Source of the DNA: Methyloglobulus sp.
GTDB lineage: Bacteria; Pseudomonadota; Gammaproteobacteria; Methylococcales; Methylomonadaceae
Direction of reading: 5' to 3'
Assembly: GCA_009695535.1 (NCBI GenBank)
Contig: SHZQ01000006.1
Span: 1-32,413, forward strand
Length of the DNA: 32,413 nt
Shown here: piece by piece, positions 18,343-27,431 of the stretch
Numbering within the stretch: the stretch's first letter is position 1
Layout: each line of letters opens with the position of its first letter
The notes under the pieces: generated by a model
The model's input: the letters and a program-made list of their open reading frames with translations, nothing else
What the model was told of the DNA's origin: nothing
Database searches by the model: none
Position numbers and translations under genes: made by a program

Positions 18343-18962
18343 GATAACCTTATGCGTTGCACATCAACACCTTGCAGATTAACGTCGTGGTGCGAAGTCA
18401 TCACCATCATGCCGCCGTTAGCACAGTGCTCAGCCATTAATGACTCAACCAGAGTTATGCCTTGTTTATCCAGCGAAGTAAACGGCTCATCCAGTATCCA
18501 CAAGACATTATGAGTAATCAACAGTCGAGCTAACGATAAGCGCCGCTTTTGTCCGGCTGATAAGGCTTGAATCAAAGTATCGTCATAGCCGACTAATTGC
18601 ACTTTCTCCAATGCCTGTTGGATTGATAACTTTCCAGGCTGACCAAGTGCTAGCGACAATCTCAAATTTTCCAGCACGGTCAGTTCTTTTTTAATGCCAT
18701 CCAAATGCCCTACATAAGCCATATCCGAATAATATTGGCTTTGCGGGATTTCTTCTCCGCACCACGAAACCGCCCCAGTATCGGGCTCACGAAAACCGCA
18801 GATAATCCGTAACAGGGAAGTCTTACCACTGCCGTTCTGACCTTCCAGTAGCAAAACTTGCCCACGCTGCACAGCAAAACAGAGGTTTGCAAATAATTCC
18901 CTGTCGTCGCGGATGCAGCTTAAATCTTTGCCCTGCAGGTAATATTTGGGATTGGATTGCAT
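18339..18962 (-). CDS. ccmA: Heme ABC exporter ATP-binding protein CcmA
   Basis: GQNGSGKTSLLRIICG Walker A, LSAGQKRRLSLARLL signature, LWILDEPFTSLD Walker B. Confidence 0.96.
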   Translation of the reverse strand: MQSNPKYYLQGKDLSCIRDDRELFANLCFAVQRGQVLLLEGQNGSGKTSLLRIICGFREPDTGAVSWCGEEIPQSQYYSDMAYVGHLDGIKKELTVLENLRLSLALGQPGKLSIQQALEKVQLVGYDDTLIQALSAGQKRRLSLARLLITHNVLWILDEPFTSLDKQGITLVESLMAEHCANGGMMVMTSHHDVNLQGVDVQRIRLS

Positions 18963-18981
18963 TTATTAGTATTTCTGATTA

Positions 18982-19062
18982 TGTCCTTCGACAGGCTCAG
19001 GACAAACGGTGATGGGTTGATTCCGTTCGTGGCGAACCTGTCGAACCATGAGCGGAATCAAC
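18982..19062. repeat. Copy 2 of dispersed palindromic repeat (ttcgacaggctcaggacaaacgg ... ccgttcgtggcgaacctgtcgaaccatgag)
   Basis: Large imperfect inverted repeat; inner arm pair gttgattccg (19016-19025) / cggaatcaac (19053-19062). Confidence 0.85.
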
Positions 19063-19065
19063 ACT

Positions 19066-19812
19066 TCAATTAGTTTTTGAACGCTGCCGCACAGTTTCAT
19101 AAAGAAACGCACCCGTAGCCACCGATAAATTCAGGCTTTCTACCTGTCCCAGCATCGGCAATTTAATCAAACTATCACAATTCTCTTTAGTCAGCCGCCT
19201 AAGCCCTTTCCCTTCCGCACCGATAACCAATGCCATCGGCACAGTCAAATCGGTTTGATAGACGGTTTGCTCCGCTTCACCAGCAGCACCCATGATCCAA
19301 ATACCTTCGCCCTTAAGCCAGCGCAGTGTTCTTGCTAAGTTGGTAACTTGATAGACTGGCACGGTTTCAGCCGCGCCGCTGGCAACCTTACACACCGTCG
19401 GGGTAATGCCAGTGGCATTATCCTTAGTGATAATAACGCCTTGCACCCCGGTTGCATCGGCAGTTCGCAAACAAGCCCCAAAATTATGCGGATCTTGCAC
19501 GTTATCCAGCACCAGCAACAATGCAGTGGTGGTCAAGTTTTCCACCATCGTCTTCAAATCGCTTTCAGTTTGCTCACTCGGCATTTCGATTTCCATCGCA
19601 ATGCCTTGATGATTATTGCCGTCAGCCAGACGATCAAGTTTTTTCCTGTCCGTTTTTTCCGGCTCTATGCCCAGTGCCACGAGACTTTCAATGATTGTAC
19701 TTAATCGCTTATCCACGCGCTGTACATCAACCCAAACCCGAATAATTTTATCCGGCGAGTAATCCAATGCCGCCTGTACGGAATGTAAGCCGAAGAGTTT
19801 GCTTGATTTCAT
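19066..19812 (-). CDS. rlmB: 23S rRNA (guanosine(2251)-2'-O)-methyltransferase RlmB
   Basis: SpoU/TrmH motifs LDNVQDPHNFGACLRTADATGVQGVIITKD, ALVIGAEGKGLRRL, SLNLSVATGAFLYE. Confidence 0.94.
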   Translation of the reverse strand: MKSSKLFGLHSVQAALDYSPDKIIRVWVDVQRVDKRLSTIIESLVALGIEPEKTDRKKLDRLADGNNHQGIAMEIEMPSEQTESDLKTMVENLTTTALLLVLDNVQDPHNFGACLRTADATGVQGVIITKDNATGITPTVCKVASGAAETVPVYQVTNLARTLRWLKGEGIWIMGAAGEAEQTVYQTDLTVPMALVIGAEGKGLRRLTKENCDSLIKLPMLGQVESLNLSVATGAFLYETVRQRSKTN

Positions 19813-19929
19813 TGATGATAGGACTTTAGATTAATCAGGGATGTAGGTTGTGGGTGAGTGTACGAATCACAATCTACTGGACTACAAAATACTCAACATA
19901 CAAAACTCCAATTATATATTTTTACAGTA

Positions 19930-20262
19930 CTATGCTTTACCTGCCGCCGTTGCATTTGTAGCCCCCATCGAACCATACGCATTCGTATTTTTCATGTCTT
20001 GAATATATACAACGTTTCCGCCTAGCCGATAGGCTTCATTTCTGAGTTCATTTCAAGCACCTAAAACAAGATTCTTATTTGAAGTATAGTCGCCTATAGC
20101 CCAGCTCCCCTGTGAGTCAATAATTTCCCCACGGAATAAACATCTTTCTCTATTCGGCACTTCATTTACTATTTCTACTGTTTCTGCACCTGGAATGGCT
20201 TGAATTGCCGAACAACCTAACAAAAGAGATAAAGATACAGCAACTGCTATAAATTTATTCAC
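19930..20262 (-). pseudogene. DUF4156-like lipoprotein interrupted by an in-frame TGA
   Basis: GTG start at 20262 with AAAGGA RBS: VNKFIAVAVSLSLLLGCSAIQ...CLFRGEIIDSQGSWAIGDYTSNKNLVLGA-(TGA 20055-20053)-NELRNEAYRLGGNVVYIQDMKNTNAYGSMGATNATAAGKA-(TAG 19932-19930). Same frame continues across the stop. Confidence 0.75.
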
Positions 20263-20430
20263 TCTTATTTCCTTTAACAATAAAATGAAAGCCAGGTGCA
20301 TTCCTTGCACCAAAAAACTGTAAATTCAGAACGAAGGACTGATTTGGCAACGCTGCTTTAAATCCTGATTCATTATGGCGCGTAAAACGCACCCTAAACG
20401 CACCCTACAATTGAAAACTACATCAACCTC

Positions 20431-21525
20431 TTACATATTATCCAAAATCGCCTTCTTAACCGCATTCAATTCCGGCTCTATTGTGACCATCCTTGCCGAC
20501 GCACATTGTTTGATGGCAGTGTCGGGATCTTTGATGCCATTACCCGTCAAGGTACAAACTATCCTGCTACCTTCAGGGATCTTTCCGCTTTTAATATCTT
20601 TCATAGCACCTGAAAGTGCTATTGCCGAGGCTGGTTCGCAGAAAATACCTTCATATTGTGTCAGCATTTTTTGTGCTATTAAGATTTCGTCGTCGGTAAA
20701 TTTATCAAACCAACCGCCAGATTCGTTGTGCGCTGCCCAGGCCAAATCCCAGGATTGCGGGTTGCCAATGCGGATGGCGGTGGCGATGGTTTCCGGGTGT
20801 TCGATAGGATGTCCTGCCAAAAACGGCGCAGCACCTGCGGCTTGGTAGCCGCACATGACCGGACGTTTGTTAGTGACGGCCTTATGCGTTGCCGAATCCG
20901 TTGAATATTCCTTATAACCCATCCAATACGCGGAAATATTGCCCGCATTACCAACGGGCAGGCAGTGGTAATCCGGCGCATCACCCAAGTCGTCGATAAT
21001 CTCAAACGAGGCGGTTTTTTGCCCTTGTAAGCGATACGGATTGATGGAGTTTACAATGGTCACGGGCGCATGGTCGGCAATCTCTTTTACCAAGCTCATG
21101 CCTTGGTCGAAATTGCCGTTGATTTTGATAATGGTCGCATCATACATCAGAGTTTGCGCCAGCTTGCCCATCGCAATCTTGCCGTCGGGAATCAATACGA
21201 AGGCTTTGATGCCAGCTCGTGCCGCGTAAGCCGCTGCCGATGCTGAGGTATTGCCCGTTGACGCGCAGATCACAGCCCTGCTGCCCTCAGATACGGCCTG
21301 GGTTATCGCCATCGTCATACCCCTATCTTTGAACGATCCGGTGGGGTTCAAGCCTTCAAACTTGACGTAAATATCAACGTCCTTACCGATCATTCTTGGG
21401 ATGTTGCTTAACTTAATTAAGGGCGTATTGCCTTCGTTTAAGCTGATGATGCGGGTGTCATCGTTGACGGGTAGGCGGTCGCGGTAGCGGTTGATTAAGC
21501 CTGTATAGTGTTTATTATTGGACAT
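20431..21525 (-). CDS. thrC: Threonine synthase
   Basis: NEGNTPLIKLSNIP, FEGLNPTGSFKDRGMTMAI PLP-lysine motif, CASTGNTSASAAAYAARAG. Confidence 0.96.
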   Translation of the reverse strand: MSNNKHYTGLINRYRDRLPVNDDTRIISLNEGNTPLIKLSNIPRMIGKDVDIYVKFEGLNPTGSFKDRGMTMAITQAVSEGSRAVICASTGNTSASAAAYAARAGIKAFVLIPDGKIAMGKLAQTLMYDATIIKINGNFDQGMSLVKEIADHAPVTIVNSINPYRLQGQKTASFEIIDDLGDAPDYHCLPVGNAGNISAYWMGYKEYSTDSATHKAVTNKRPVMCGYQAAGAAPFLAGHPIEHPETIATAIRIGNPQSWDLAWAAHNESGGWFDKFTDDEILIAQKMLTQYEGIFCEPASAIALSGAMKDIKSGKIPEGSRIVCTLTGNGIKDPDTAIKQCASARMVTIEPELNAVKKAILDNM

Positions 21526-21552
21526 TGCTTATTTGGAAATTGCTATAAATCG

Positions 21553-21659
21553 CACTTCGACAGGCTTTTATGCCCTTCGAGTACAGTGCGAACGGTGAAT
21601 TAATAAAAATCAATATATTATCCGTTCGTGGTGAGCTTGTCGAACCATGAGTGGATAAT
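21553..21659. repeat. Copy 3 of dispersed palindromic repeat (cttcgacaggc...ccgttcgtggtgagcttgtcgaaccatgag)
   Basis: Core shared with copies 1 and 2; inner arm pair attatcc (21617-21623) / ggataat (21653-21659). Confidence 0.8.
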
Positions 21660-21687
21660 TTTTGGAGGCCTTCAATCCCACATGTGG

Positions 21688-22998
21688 TTACCCTAGAGTT
21701 TCCAAGCGAATGCGGTTGATTTTACCGCTAACAGTCGGCAAGGCTTCCATTTCGGTGATAGCCGCATTCATTTCGTTTTCTAGGGTGATTTGCGTTAACA
21801 GGATGATAGGGACCAAGGCCTTATCATCCGTCGGTTTCTTTTGAAGAATGGCATCGATGCTGATCTGGTGTTTAGCTAAAATGCGGGTAACGTCGGCCAA
21901 TACGCCAGGCTTGTCTTCCGCATTCAATCGTAAATAGTAAGCGGTTTTGAACTGCTGCGACGGCAACACCGGAATATCGTGCAAGGCATCGGCTTGGAAA
22001 GCTAGATGCGGGACGCGGTTTTCGGGATCGCTGGTCAATGCCCTAACCACATCAATCACGTCTGCCACCACGGATGAGGCCGTGGGGTCAGCGCCTGCGC
22101 CAGCACCGTAATGCAGCGTAGGCCCCACCGCATCGCCTTTGACCACGATGGCGTTCATCACGCCGTTGACGTTGGCGATCAAGCGGCGCTCTGGGATTAG
22201 CGTTGGGTGTACCCGTAACTCAATGCCGTCTGGCATTTTTCTGGCAATGCCTAAATGCTTGATTCGATAACCTAATTGTTCAGCATATTCCACATCGGCG
22301 CGGGTAATCTGGGTAATCCCTTCGGTATAGACCTTATCGAACTGCAAGGGAATCCCGAAGGCGATGGAGGCCAGAATCGTCAGCTTATGCCCAGCATCAA
22401 TGCCTTCGATATCAAAAGTCGGATCGGCTTCGGCATAGCCTAAGGCTTGCGCTTCCGCCAAAACGTCGTAAAAATCGCAACCTTTATCGCGCATTTCGGT
22501 CAGGATGAAATTGCCCGTGCCGTTGATGATGCCAGCCAGCCATTGGATTTGGTTGCCGCTCAAGCCTTCACGGATGACTTTGATAATCGGGATGCCGCCT
22601 GCTACCGCCGCTTCAAAGGCGACGATCACGCCTTGCTCGCTGGCCTTGGCGAATATCTCGTTGCCGTGCAAGGCAATCAATGATTTGTTGGCGGTCACGA
22701 CGTGCTTACGATTGGCGATTGCCGCCAGCACCATGTCCTTTACCTCGCCCGCACCGCCGATCAACTCCAGGACAATCTCAATCTCAGGGTCGTTGATGAT
22801 TTCGTAAGGGTCGGCGGTCAAAGCGATGCCTTGGGTGTCGCAAATGCGCTGCTTGCTTAAGTCTTTGGCGGACGCACGGGCGATGACAATCTGCCGCCCT
22901 GCCCTTCGCGCGATTTCTTCGGCGTTGCGTTTCAGCACGTTAACCGTGCCACCGCCGACCGTACCCAATCCGATGATGCCTATTTTTACGGGTTTCAA
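21688..22998 (-). CDS. hom: Homoserine dehydrogenase
   Basis: GLGTVGGGTVNVL NAD-binding motif, GIINGTGNFILTEM, C-terminal ACT domain (YYLRLNAEDKPGVLADVTRILA). Confidence 0.97.
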   Translation of the reverse strand: MKPVKIGIIGLGTVGGGTVNVLKRNAEEIARRAGRQIVIARASAKDLSKQRICDTQGIALTADPYEIINDPEIEIVLELIGGAGEVKDMVLAAIANRKHVVTANKSLIALHGNEIFAKASEQGVIVAFEAAVAGGIPIIKVIREGLSGNQIQWLAGIINGTGNFILTEMRDKGCDFYDVLAEAQALGYAEADPTFDIEGIDAGHKLTILASIAFGIPLQFDKVYTEGITQITRADVEYAEQLGYRIKHLGIARKMPDGIELRVHPTLIPERRLIANVNGVMNAIVVKGDAVGPTLHYGAGAGADPTASSVVADVIDVVRALTSDPENRVPHLAFQADALHDIPVLPSQQFKTAYYLRLNAEDKPGVLADVTRILAKHQISIDAILQKKPTDDKALVPIILLTQITLENEMNAAITEMEALPTVSGKINRIRLETLG

Positions 22999-23040
22999 AG
23001 TTGATCCTAATTAAAAATTTCCAATACTTTATTTTAATAG

Positions 23041-23139
23041 TTCCCATGCTCTGCGTGGGAATTCATTTCATGACGCTCCTGCGTCCCGAATCGCACCGCT
23101 GGAGCAGTGCGGTATGCATTCCCACGCAGAGCATGGGAA
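23041..23139. repeat. Dispersed palindromic element 'A' (ttcccatgctctgcgtgggaat ... attcccacgcagagcatgggaa)
   Basis: 22-bp perfect inverted repeat, 23041-23062 / 23118-23139, enclosing tgacgctcctgcgtcccg...gcaccgctggagcagtgcgg. Confidence 0.92.
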
Positions 23140-23153
23140 TGATTTCAAAACTG

Positions 23154-23321
23154 TAGGGCGGATTAGGCGCACAAACAGTTTTACACTCAGGTATGTAAGG
23201 CGTTTCCGTGCGCCGTAATCCGCCGCATGATAAGAATACACCATACATTCGGCGGATTACACCGCGCCCAAACAAAAGGGGCAAATCAAACCCGACCAAG
23301 TTGTGCGGCTAATCCGCCCTA
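23154..23321. repeat. MITE-like element 'B' with near-perfect 19-bp terminal inverted repeats
   Basis: tagggcggattaggcgcac (23154-23172) / gtgcggctaatccgcccta (23303-23321) match 18/19; inner palindromic pair gcgccgtaatccgccg...cggcggattacaccgcgc. Confidence 0.88.
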
Positions 23322-23327
23322 TGGGCT

Positions 23328-23370
23328 ATTTTAATAGTACCCACGTTCTGCGTGGGAATGATTTCAAATT
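23328..23370. repeat. Partial (single-hairpin) copy of element A: ttttaatagtacccacgttctgcgtgggaatgatttcaaa
   Basis: Shares ttttaatagt-n-ccca...ctgcgtgggaat and ggaatgatttcaaa with the element A region at 23031-23150. Confidence 0.8.
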
Positions 23371-23388
23371 TCAATACATTGTTAAAAG

Positions 23389-23763
23389 TCATAGTCTATT
23401 TTTGATCAATTTTGCAAGCGTTTCAGAATCGCGAGAATTAAAATAGTAGCTCAATTTAAAACCTTTCAACTGCATCATTACGCCTGACTTTTTTAAAGAG
23501 AAAAATCTTTTATTTACGGAAATATTGTCAATTTATTTATATGGGATCACATTCGGATTAATAAATCCAATAACCATAAAATCATCATATATTGCTATTC
23601 GCATGAATGGGCTACTGGTTATAAACATCCCCATATTGCCGCTACAAAACTCTTGCCAAGTTAGTTGAAGATGTTGCTCTTCATTTGCACGGCGGCGACA
23701 CGTAAAAAACGGGGTAATGAGCGCTAGCCCTATTAAAATTAAAAAGAAGTAGCTCCATGACAC
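23389..23763 (-). pseudogene. Small membrane-anchored hypothetical gene (possibly bacterial PH-like) with an in-frame TAA
   Basis: MSWSYFFLILIGLALITPFF...IAIYDDFMVIGFINPNVIPYK-(TAA 23535-23533)-IDNISVNKRFFSLKKSGVMMQLKGFKLSYYFNSRDSETLAKLIKNRL-(TGA 23391-23389). 47 protein-like codons continue in the same frame. Confidence 0.55.
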
Positions 23764-23810
23764 CTAAGCCCTCTCTTTACATTACAATAGCTTAGGAATA
23801 GGAACGGGCA

Positions 23811-24995
23811 TTATACAGCCCCATCCTTTTTCATCATCTGCTTAATCCCCCTGATCGCCTGCCTTGTGCGGTGTTCGTTTTCGATCAGGCCGAATCTTAC
23901 GTGATCGTCGCCGTATTGACCGAAGCCGATGCCAGGGGCGACGGCGACCTTAGCTTCTATTAATAACTTCTTGGAAAACTCCAGCGAACCCATCGCTTGA
24001 TAAGCTTCAGGAATTTTTGCCCAGACAAACATGGTCGCTTTCGGTTTTTCCACCGGCCAGCCGATGGAGTTCAAACCTTCACACAGCACGTCGCGGCGTT
24101 TGCGGTACATGTCGGCGATCTCGTGGACGCACTCTTGCGGACCTTCCAGTGCGGCGATAGCGGCAATCTGGATGGGGGTGAAGGTGCCGTAATCGAGGTA
24201 GGACTTGATGCGAGCCAAGGCGCCGACCAGTTCCTTATTGCCGCACATAAAGCCCACGCGCCAACCGGGCATGTTATAGCTTTTCGACATGGAGAAAAAC
24301 TCCACCGCAATATCTTTAGCACCTTCCACTTGCAGTATCGACGGCGCAACATAACCATCGAACACAATATCAACATAAGCAATATCATGGACGACCCAAA
24401 TCTTATGCTCTTTAGCTAATGCGATAATTTTCTCGAAAAAATCCAGTTCGACACAGCCGCTGGTTGGGTTGCCTGGGAAATTCAGGATAAGCATTTTCGG
24501 CTTCGGCCAAGAATCGACGATAGCTTTTTCCAGCGCCTCAAAAAAATCCACACCCGGAATCAACGGCACATGGCGTACATCTGCCCCAGCAATCACCACA
24601 CCATAAGGATGGATGGGGTAAGCAGGATTCGGCACCAGCACGACATCGCCGGGCCCCAATGTCGCCAACGCCAGATGCGCCAGTCCTTCTTTGGAGCCAA
24701 TGGTAACAATCGCTTCCGTTTCAGGGTCTAAATCCACATCAAAGCGGGTTTTGTACCAGTTACAAATAGCCCGCCGTAACCTTGGGATGCCTTTGGACAT
24801 CGAATAACGGTGGGTATCAGGCCGTTTAGTCGCTTCCAACAGCTTATTGACGATGTGATCCGGCGTAGGCTGGTCTGGATTACCCATGCCGAAATCAATA
24901 ATATCTTCACCTGCCGCTCGCGCTTTGGCTTTTAGCTCATTGACGATATTGAAAACGTAAGGAGGTAAACGGCTGATGCGGTGAAAATGTTCCAT
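23811..24995 (-). CDS. alaC: Alanine transaminase (class I/II aminotransferase), AlaC-like
   Basis: [50 protein letters not shown]; next to hom-thrC. Confidence 0.9.
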   Translation of the reverse strand: MEHFHRISRLPPYVFNIVNELKAKARAAGEDIIDFGMGNPDQPTPDHIVNKLLEATKRPDTHRYSMSKGIPRLRRAICNWYKTRFDVDLDPETEAIVTIGSKEGLAHLALATLGPGDVVLVPNPAYPIHPYGVVIAGADVRHVPLIPGVDFFEALEKAIVDSWPKPKMLILNFPGNPTSGCVELDFFEKIIALAKEHKIWVVHDIAYVDIVFDGYVAPSILQVEGAKDIAVEFFSMSKSYNMPGWRVGFMCGNKELVGALARIKSYLDYGTFTPIQIAAIAALEGPQECVHEIADMYRKRRDVLCEGLNSIGWPVEKPKATMFVWAKIPEAYQAMGSLEFSKKLLIEAKVAVAPGIGFGQYGDDHVRFGLIENEHRTRQAIRGIKQMMKKDGAV

Positions 24996-25133
24996 GTGTG
25001 CTCTTAAGAAATGTGGACTGTGTGAAGATATTAAAACGGACTAAGGTACTGTCACCCATACAAGATGTCAAATTGGTTTAAATGTTGTCTTGTAAAGTTT
25101 CGTAGTGGCACTGTTGCAATTAGACTTCACGCC

Positions 25134-26603
25134 TTAGCTTATTCTTAATTGCCGCCTTTCAAACAGCGTAGCAATCAACAAATAAAGCAGCAACAACGCC
25201 CCCGCCAATAAGCCAGGTTGCCAGAAAATCATCGGCTGTAATTGCAATTTAGCCTGATAAAGCCCCAAGCCTAAGGCTATATAAGCCAAAATCCTCAACA
25301 CATCATAATCAACCGGATAATAAATCCGCCCCAATAAATAAGACACTACCGCCATCCCGCCATAACTGATCAAGTGCGCCCAGGCTGAACCCATATAGCC
25401 GTACACGGGAATCCACCAGATATTTAGGGCGATAGTGAGCGCAGCGGCACAAAGGGAAACAAACGCGCCAATTAAGGTGTGGTCGGTCAGTTTGTACCAG
25501 ATTGATAGATTGACGTAGATGCCTAAACACAAGTTGGCAAGCAGTAAAACCGGCACGACATCTAAGCCAACTCGAAACTCTGGCCCGACAAAGTATTTAA
25601 AGAAATCAATGAATAAGGTGACTAGCAAAAAGATAAACACACAAAAAATCACAAAAAACCGCAACACTTTTGCATAGATGGCTCGGGCATCGCTGTTTTG
25701 CGAATAAGAAAAGAAAAACGGTTCGGCGGCAAAGCGAAAAGCCTGTATAAACAAGGACATCAAGATAGAAAGCTTGTAACATGCACCATAAATGCCCAAC
25801 ATTTTCATATTGGTCGCTAAATCGTAAGGCAGCAATTGTTTTAGCAGCACGCGGTCAAGCATCTCGTTGATGATGCCAGCAAAACCGATTATCACCATCG
25901 GCAGGGAATATTTGAGCATACGCCCGAATAAATTTTTATCGAAACCCCAACCTAAGCCCAGAAAAAGCGGAATCAGCAGTAAAAATTTAAATACACTGGC
26001 AATCAAATTGGCGATAAAAATATAGCCCACACCTAACGCTGGATCATAAAATTGGGTAACTAAGGGATAGGTTTTGTCGGCGTACAGCTTAGGGCAATAC
26101 TTGATAAAAAACAGGCTTAAACCCACCGTTATTAATATTTCAGCGATTTTAATCCCAGCGAATGAAAAAGCTTTATCTTCTGCGCGTAAACGCGCAAACG
26201 GTATGGATGAAACAGCATCCAGGATAAGTATTAAGCTAAAGCAAAGCACGTATTCGGGATGTTCCGAATAACTTAGCAGATTGGACAACCACGGATTTAT
26301 CCATAAGATAAGGGCAAAAAAACCTAAGTTTATTAGCAGAATAAACCATAACGCAGTGGCGTAAGCCTTATCTTTTTCGGTATTTTCTTTGTCCCGAAAA
26401 CGAAAATAACCGGTATCAAACCCGAACAGCAATACCACCGAAAAAAACCCAGCATAAGCGTAGAACTCCGCCACCACCCCGTATTCTGCCGCAGAGAAAT
26501 AATAAGTATAAAGAGGTACGAGCAGGTAATTGAGGAAACGCCCGAATATACTGCTGAGGCCATAAATAGCCGTTTGTGAGGCGAGTTTTTTGATGATGCC
26601 CAT
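25134..26603 (-). CDS. Polysaccharide biosynthesis / oligosaccharide flippase family membrane protein
   Basis: About 490 aa, about 12-14 TM; MGIIKKLASQTAIYGLSSIFGRFLNYLLVPLYTYYFSAAEYGVVAEFYAY is a typical Wzx-like N-terminus. Start set at 26603. Confidence 0.85.
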   Translation of the reverse strand: MGIIKKLASQTAIYGLSSIFGRFLNYLLVPLYTYYFSAAEYGVVAEFYAYAGFFSVVLLFGFDTGYFRFRDKENTEKDKAYATALWFILLINLGFFALILWINPWLSNLLSYSEHPEYVLCFSLILILDAVSSIPFARLRAEDKAFSFAGIKIAEILITVGLSLFFIKYCPKLYADKTYPLVTQFYDPALGVGYIFIANLIASVFKFLLLIPLFLGLGWGFDKNLFGRMLKYSLPMVIIGFAGIINEMLDRVLLKQLLPYDLATNMKMLGIYGACYKLSILMSLFIQAFRFAAEPFFFSYSQNSDARAIYAKVLRFFVIFCVFIFLLVTLFIDFFKYFVGPEFRVGLDVVPVLLLANLCLGIYVNLSIWYKLTDHTLIGAFVSLCAAALTIALNIWWIPVYGYMGSAWAHLISYGGMAVVSYLLGRIYYPVDYDVLRILAYIALGLGLYQAKLQLQPMIFWQPGLLAGALLLLYLLIATLFERRQLRIS

Positions 26604-26667
26604 GATGCGTGGCGTTTTATATGAAGGAGTTTTTACAGTCCAAAAGGTACGCAATGCGTACCTTTGG

Positions 26668-27407
26668 CTACCGTTTTATTAATATATTTAATTCATCTAT
26701 TGTATAAGGGGGGTCTTTTTTGTGTAGCATTGCGTGGCAATTAGGACATACAGGACGAAGGTCTTTAACAGGACTAACTTCGTACACCTGCTTCTTATCC
26801 GAGACCTTAATTAAATGATGCACTTCGATGAAATCCTTCCCAATATCCCCATACACTTTTTCAAAATTAAAACCACATACAACACATGTGACACCGTGGT
26901 ATTCAATGCATTTTTCCCTGGCGATCCGATTCCTTTCATACTTATTTACTAATATTGTCGTTTTGCCACCTTCAAAATGTGCTTCATTAGATTTACTCAT
27001 TTCGCCTGGGTAAACAACTGAATCTAAATCTTCGTTTGTATTTGGTGGCGTGTATTCTGCGTAATGATAAATAGCCTTCCTTACATCATCAAAATTTTCA
27101 GTTTTCCATAATGGGTAATGCGGCTCAGGCTGTGTTTGTACATACCTGTCGTACTCCCTACCAAACAACTGTTTCAAAAAACCGTACATCCGTTCTTCAA
27201 TTGAGCGCCCCTGCAATGAAACTGTATATCCCTTTTCTTGCAATCCAGTCCCCAACCGCTCCCCGTAAATACCAACGATGCTAATGTTTTCTTTTTTTTC
27301 TTTTGTTGCTTAACTTCTAGCTTGTACTTTTCAGATGTGGAGTTTATTTCATCAACAATTTTTTGAAGTTCGGTTATTAATGGTTCAATTCTTTTTTTTA
27401 TAGTCAT
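26668..27407 (-). CDS. HNH endonuclease in two overlapping frames joined at an A8 slippery tract (candidate -1 frameshift or indel pseudogene)
   Basis: 0-frame N-terminus MTIKKRIEPLITELQKIVDEINSTSEKYKLEVKQQKKKK; -1 frame ENISIVGIYGERLGTGLQEKGYTVSLQGRS...CIEYHGVTCVVCGFNFEKVYGDIGKDFIEVHHLIKVSDKKQVYEVSPVKDLRPVCPNCHAMLHK (HNH). Slip site A_AAA_AAG at 27297-27291. Confidence 0.75.
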
Positions 27408-27431
27408 AACTTCCCCATAATATCTAATACA

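Noticed and set aside
20053-20055. TGA in the DUF4156 gene as a selenocysteine codon
   Set aside because: Homologs are expected to have Arg there, no SECIS-like hairpin was evident immediately downstream, and a second stop follows; a nonsense mutation is simpler.
23063-23299. 78-aa minus-strand ORF
   Set aside because: It lies wholly within the A/B repeat cluster; its translation is read through palindromic repeats.
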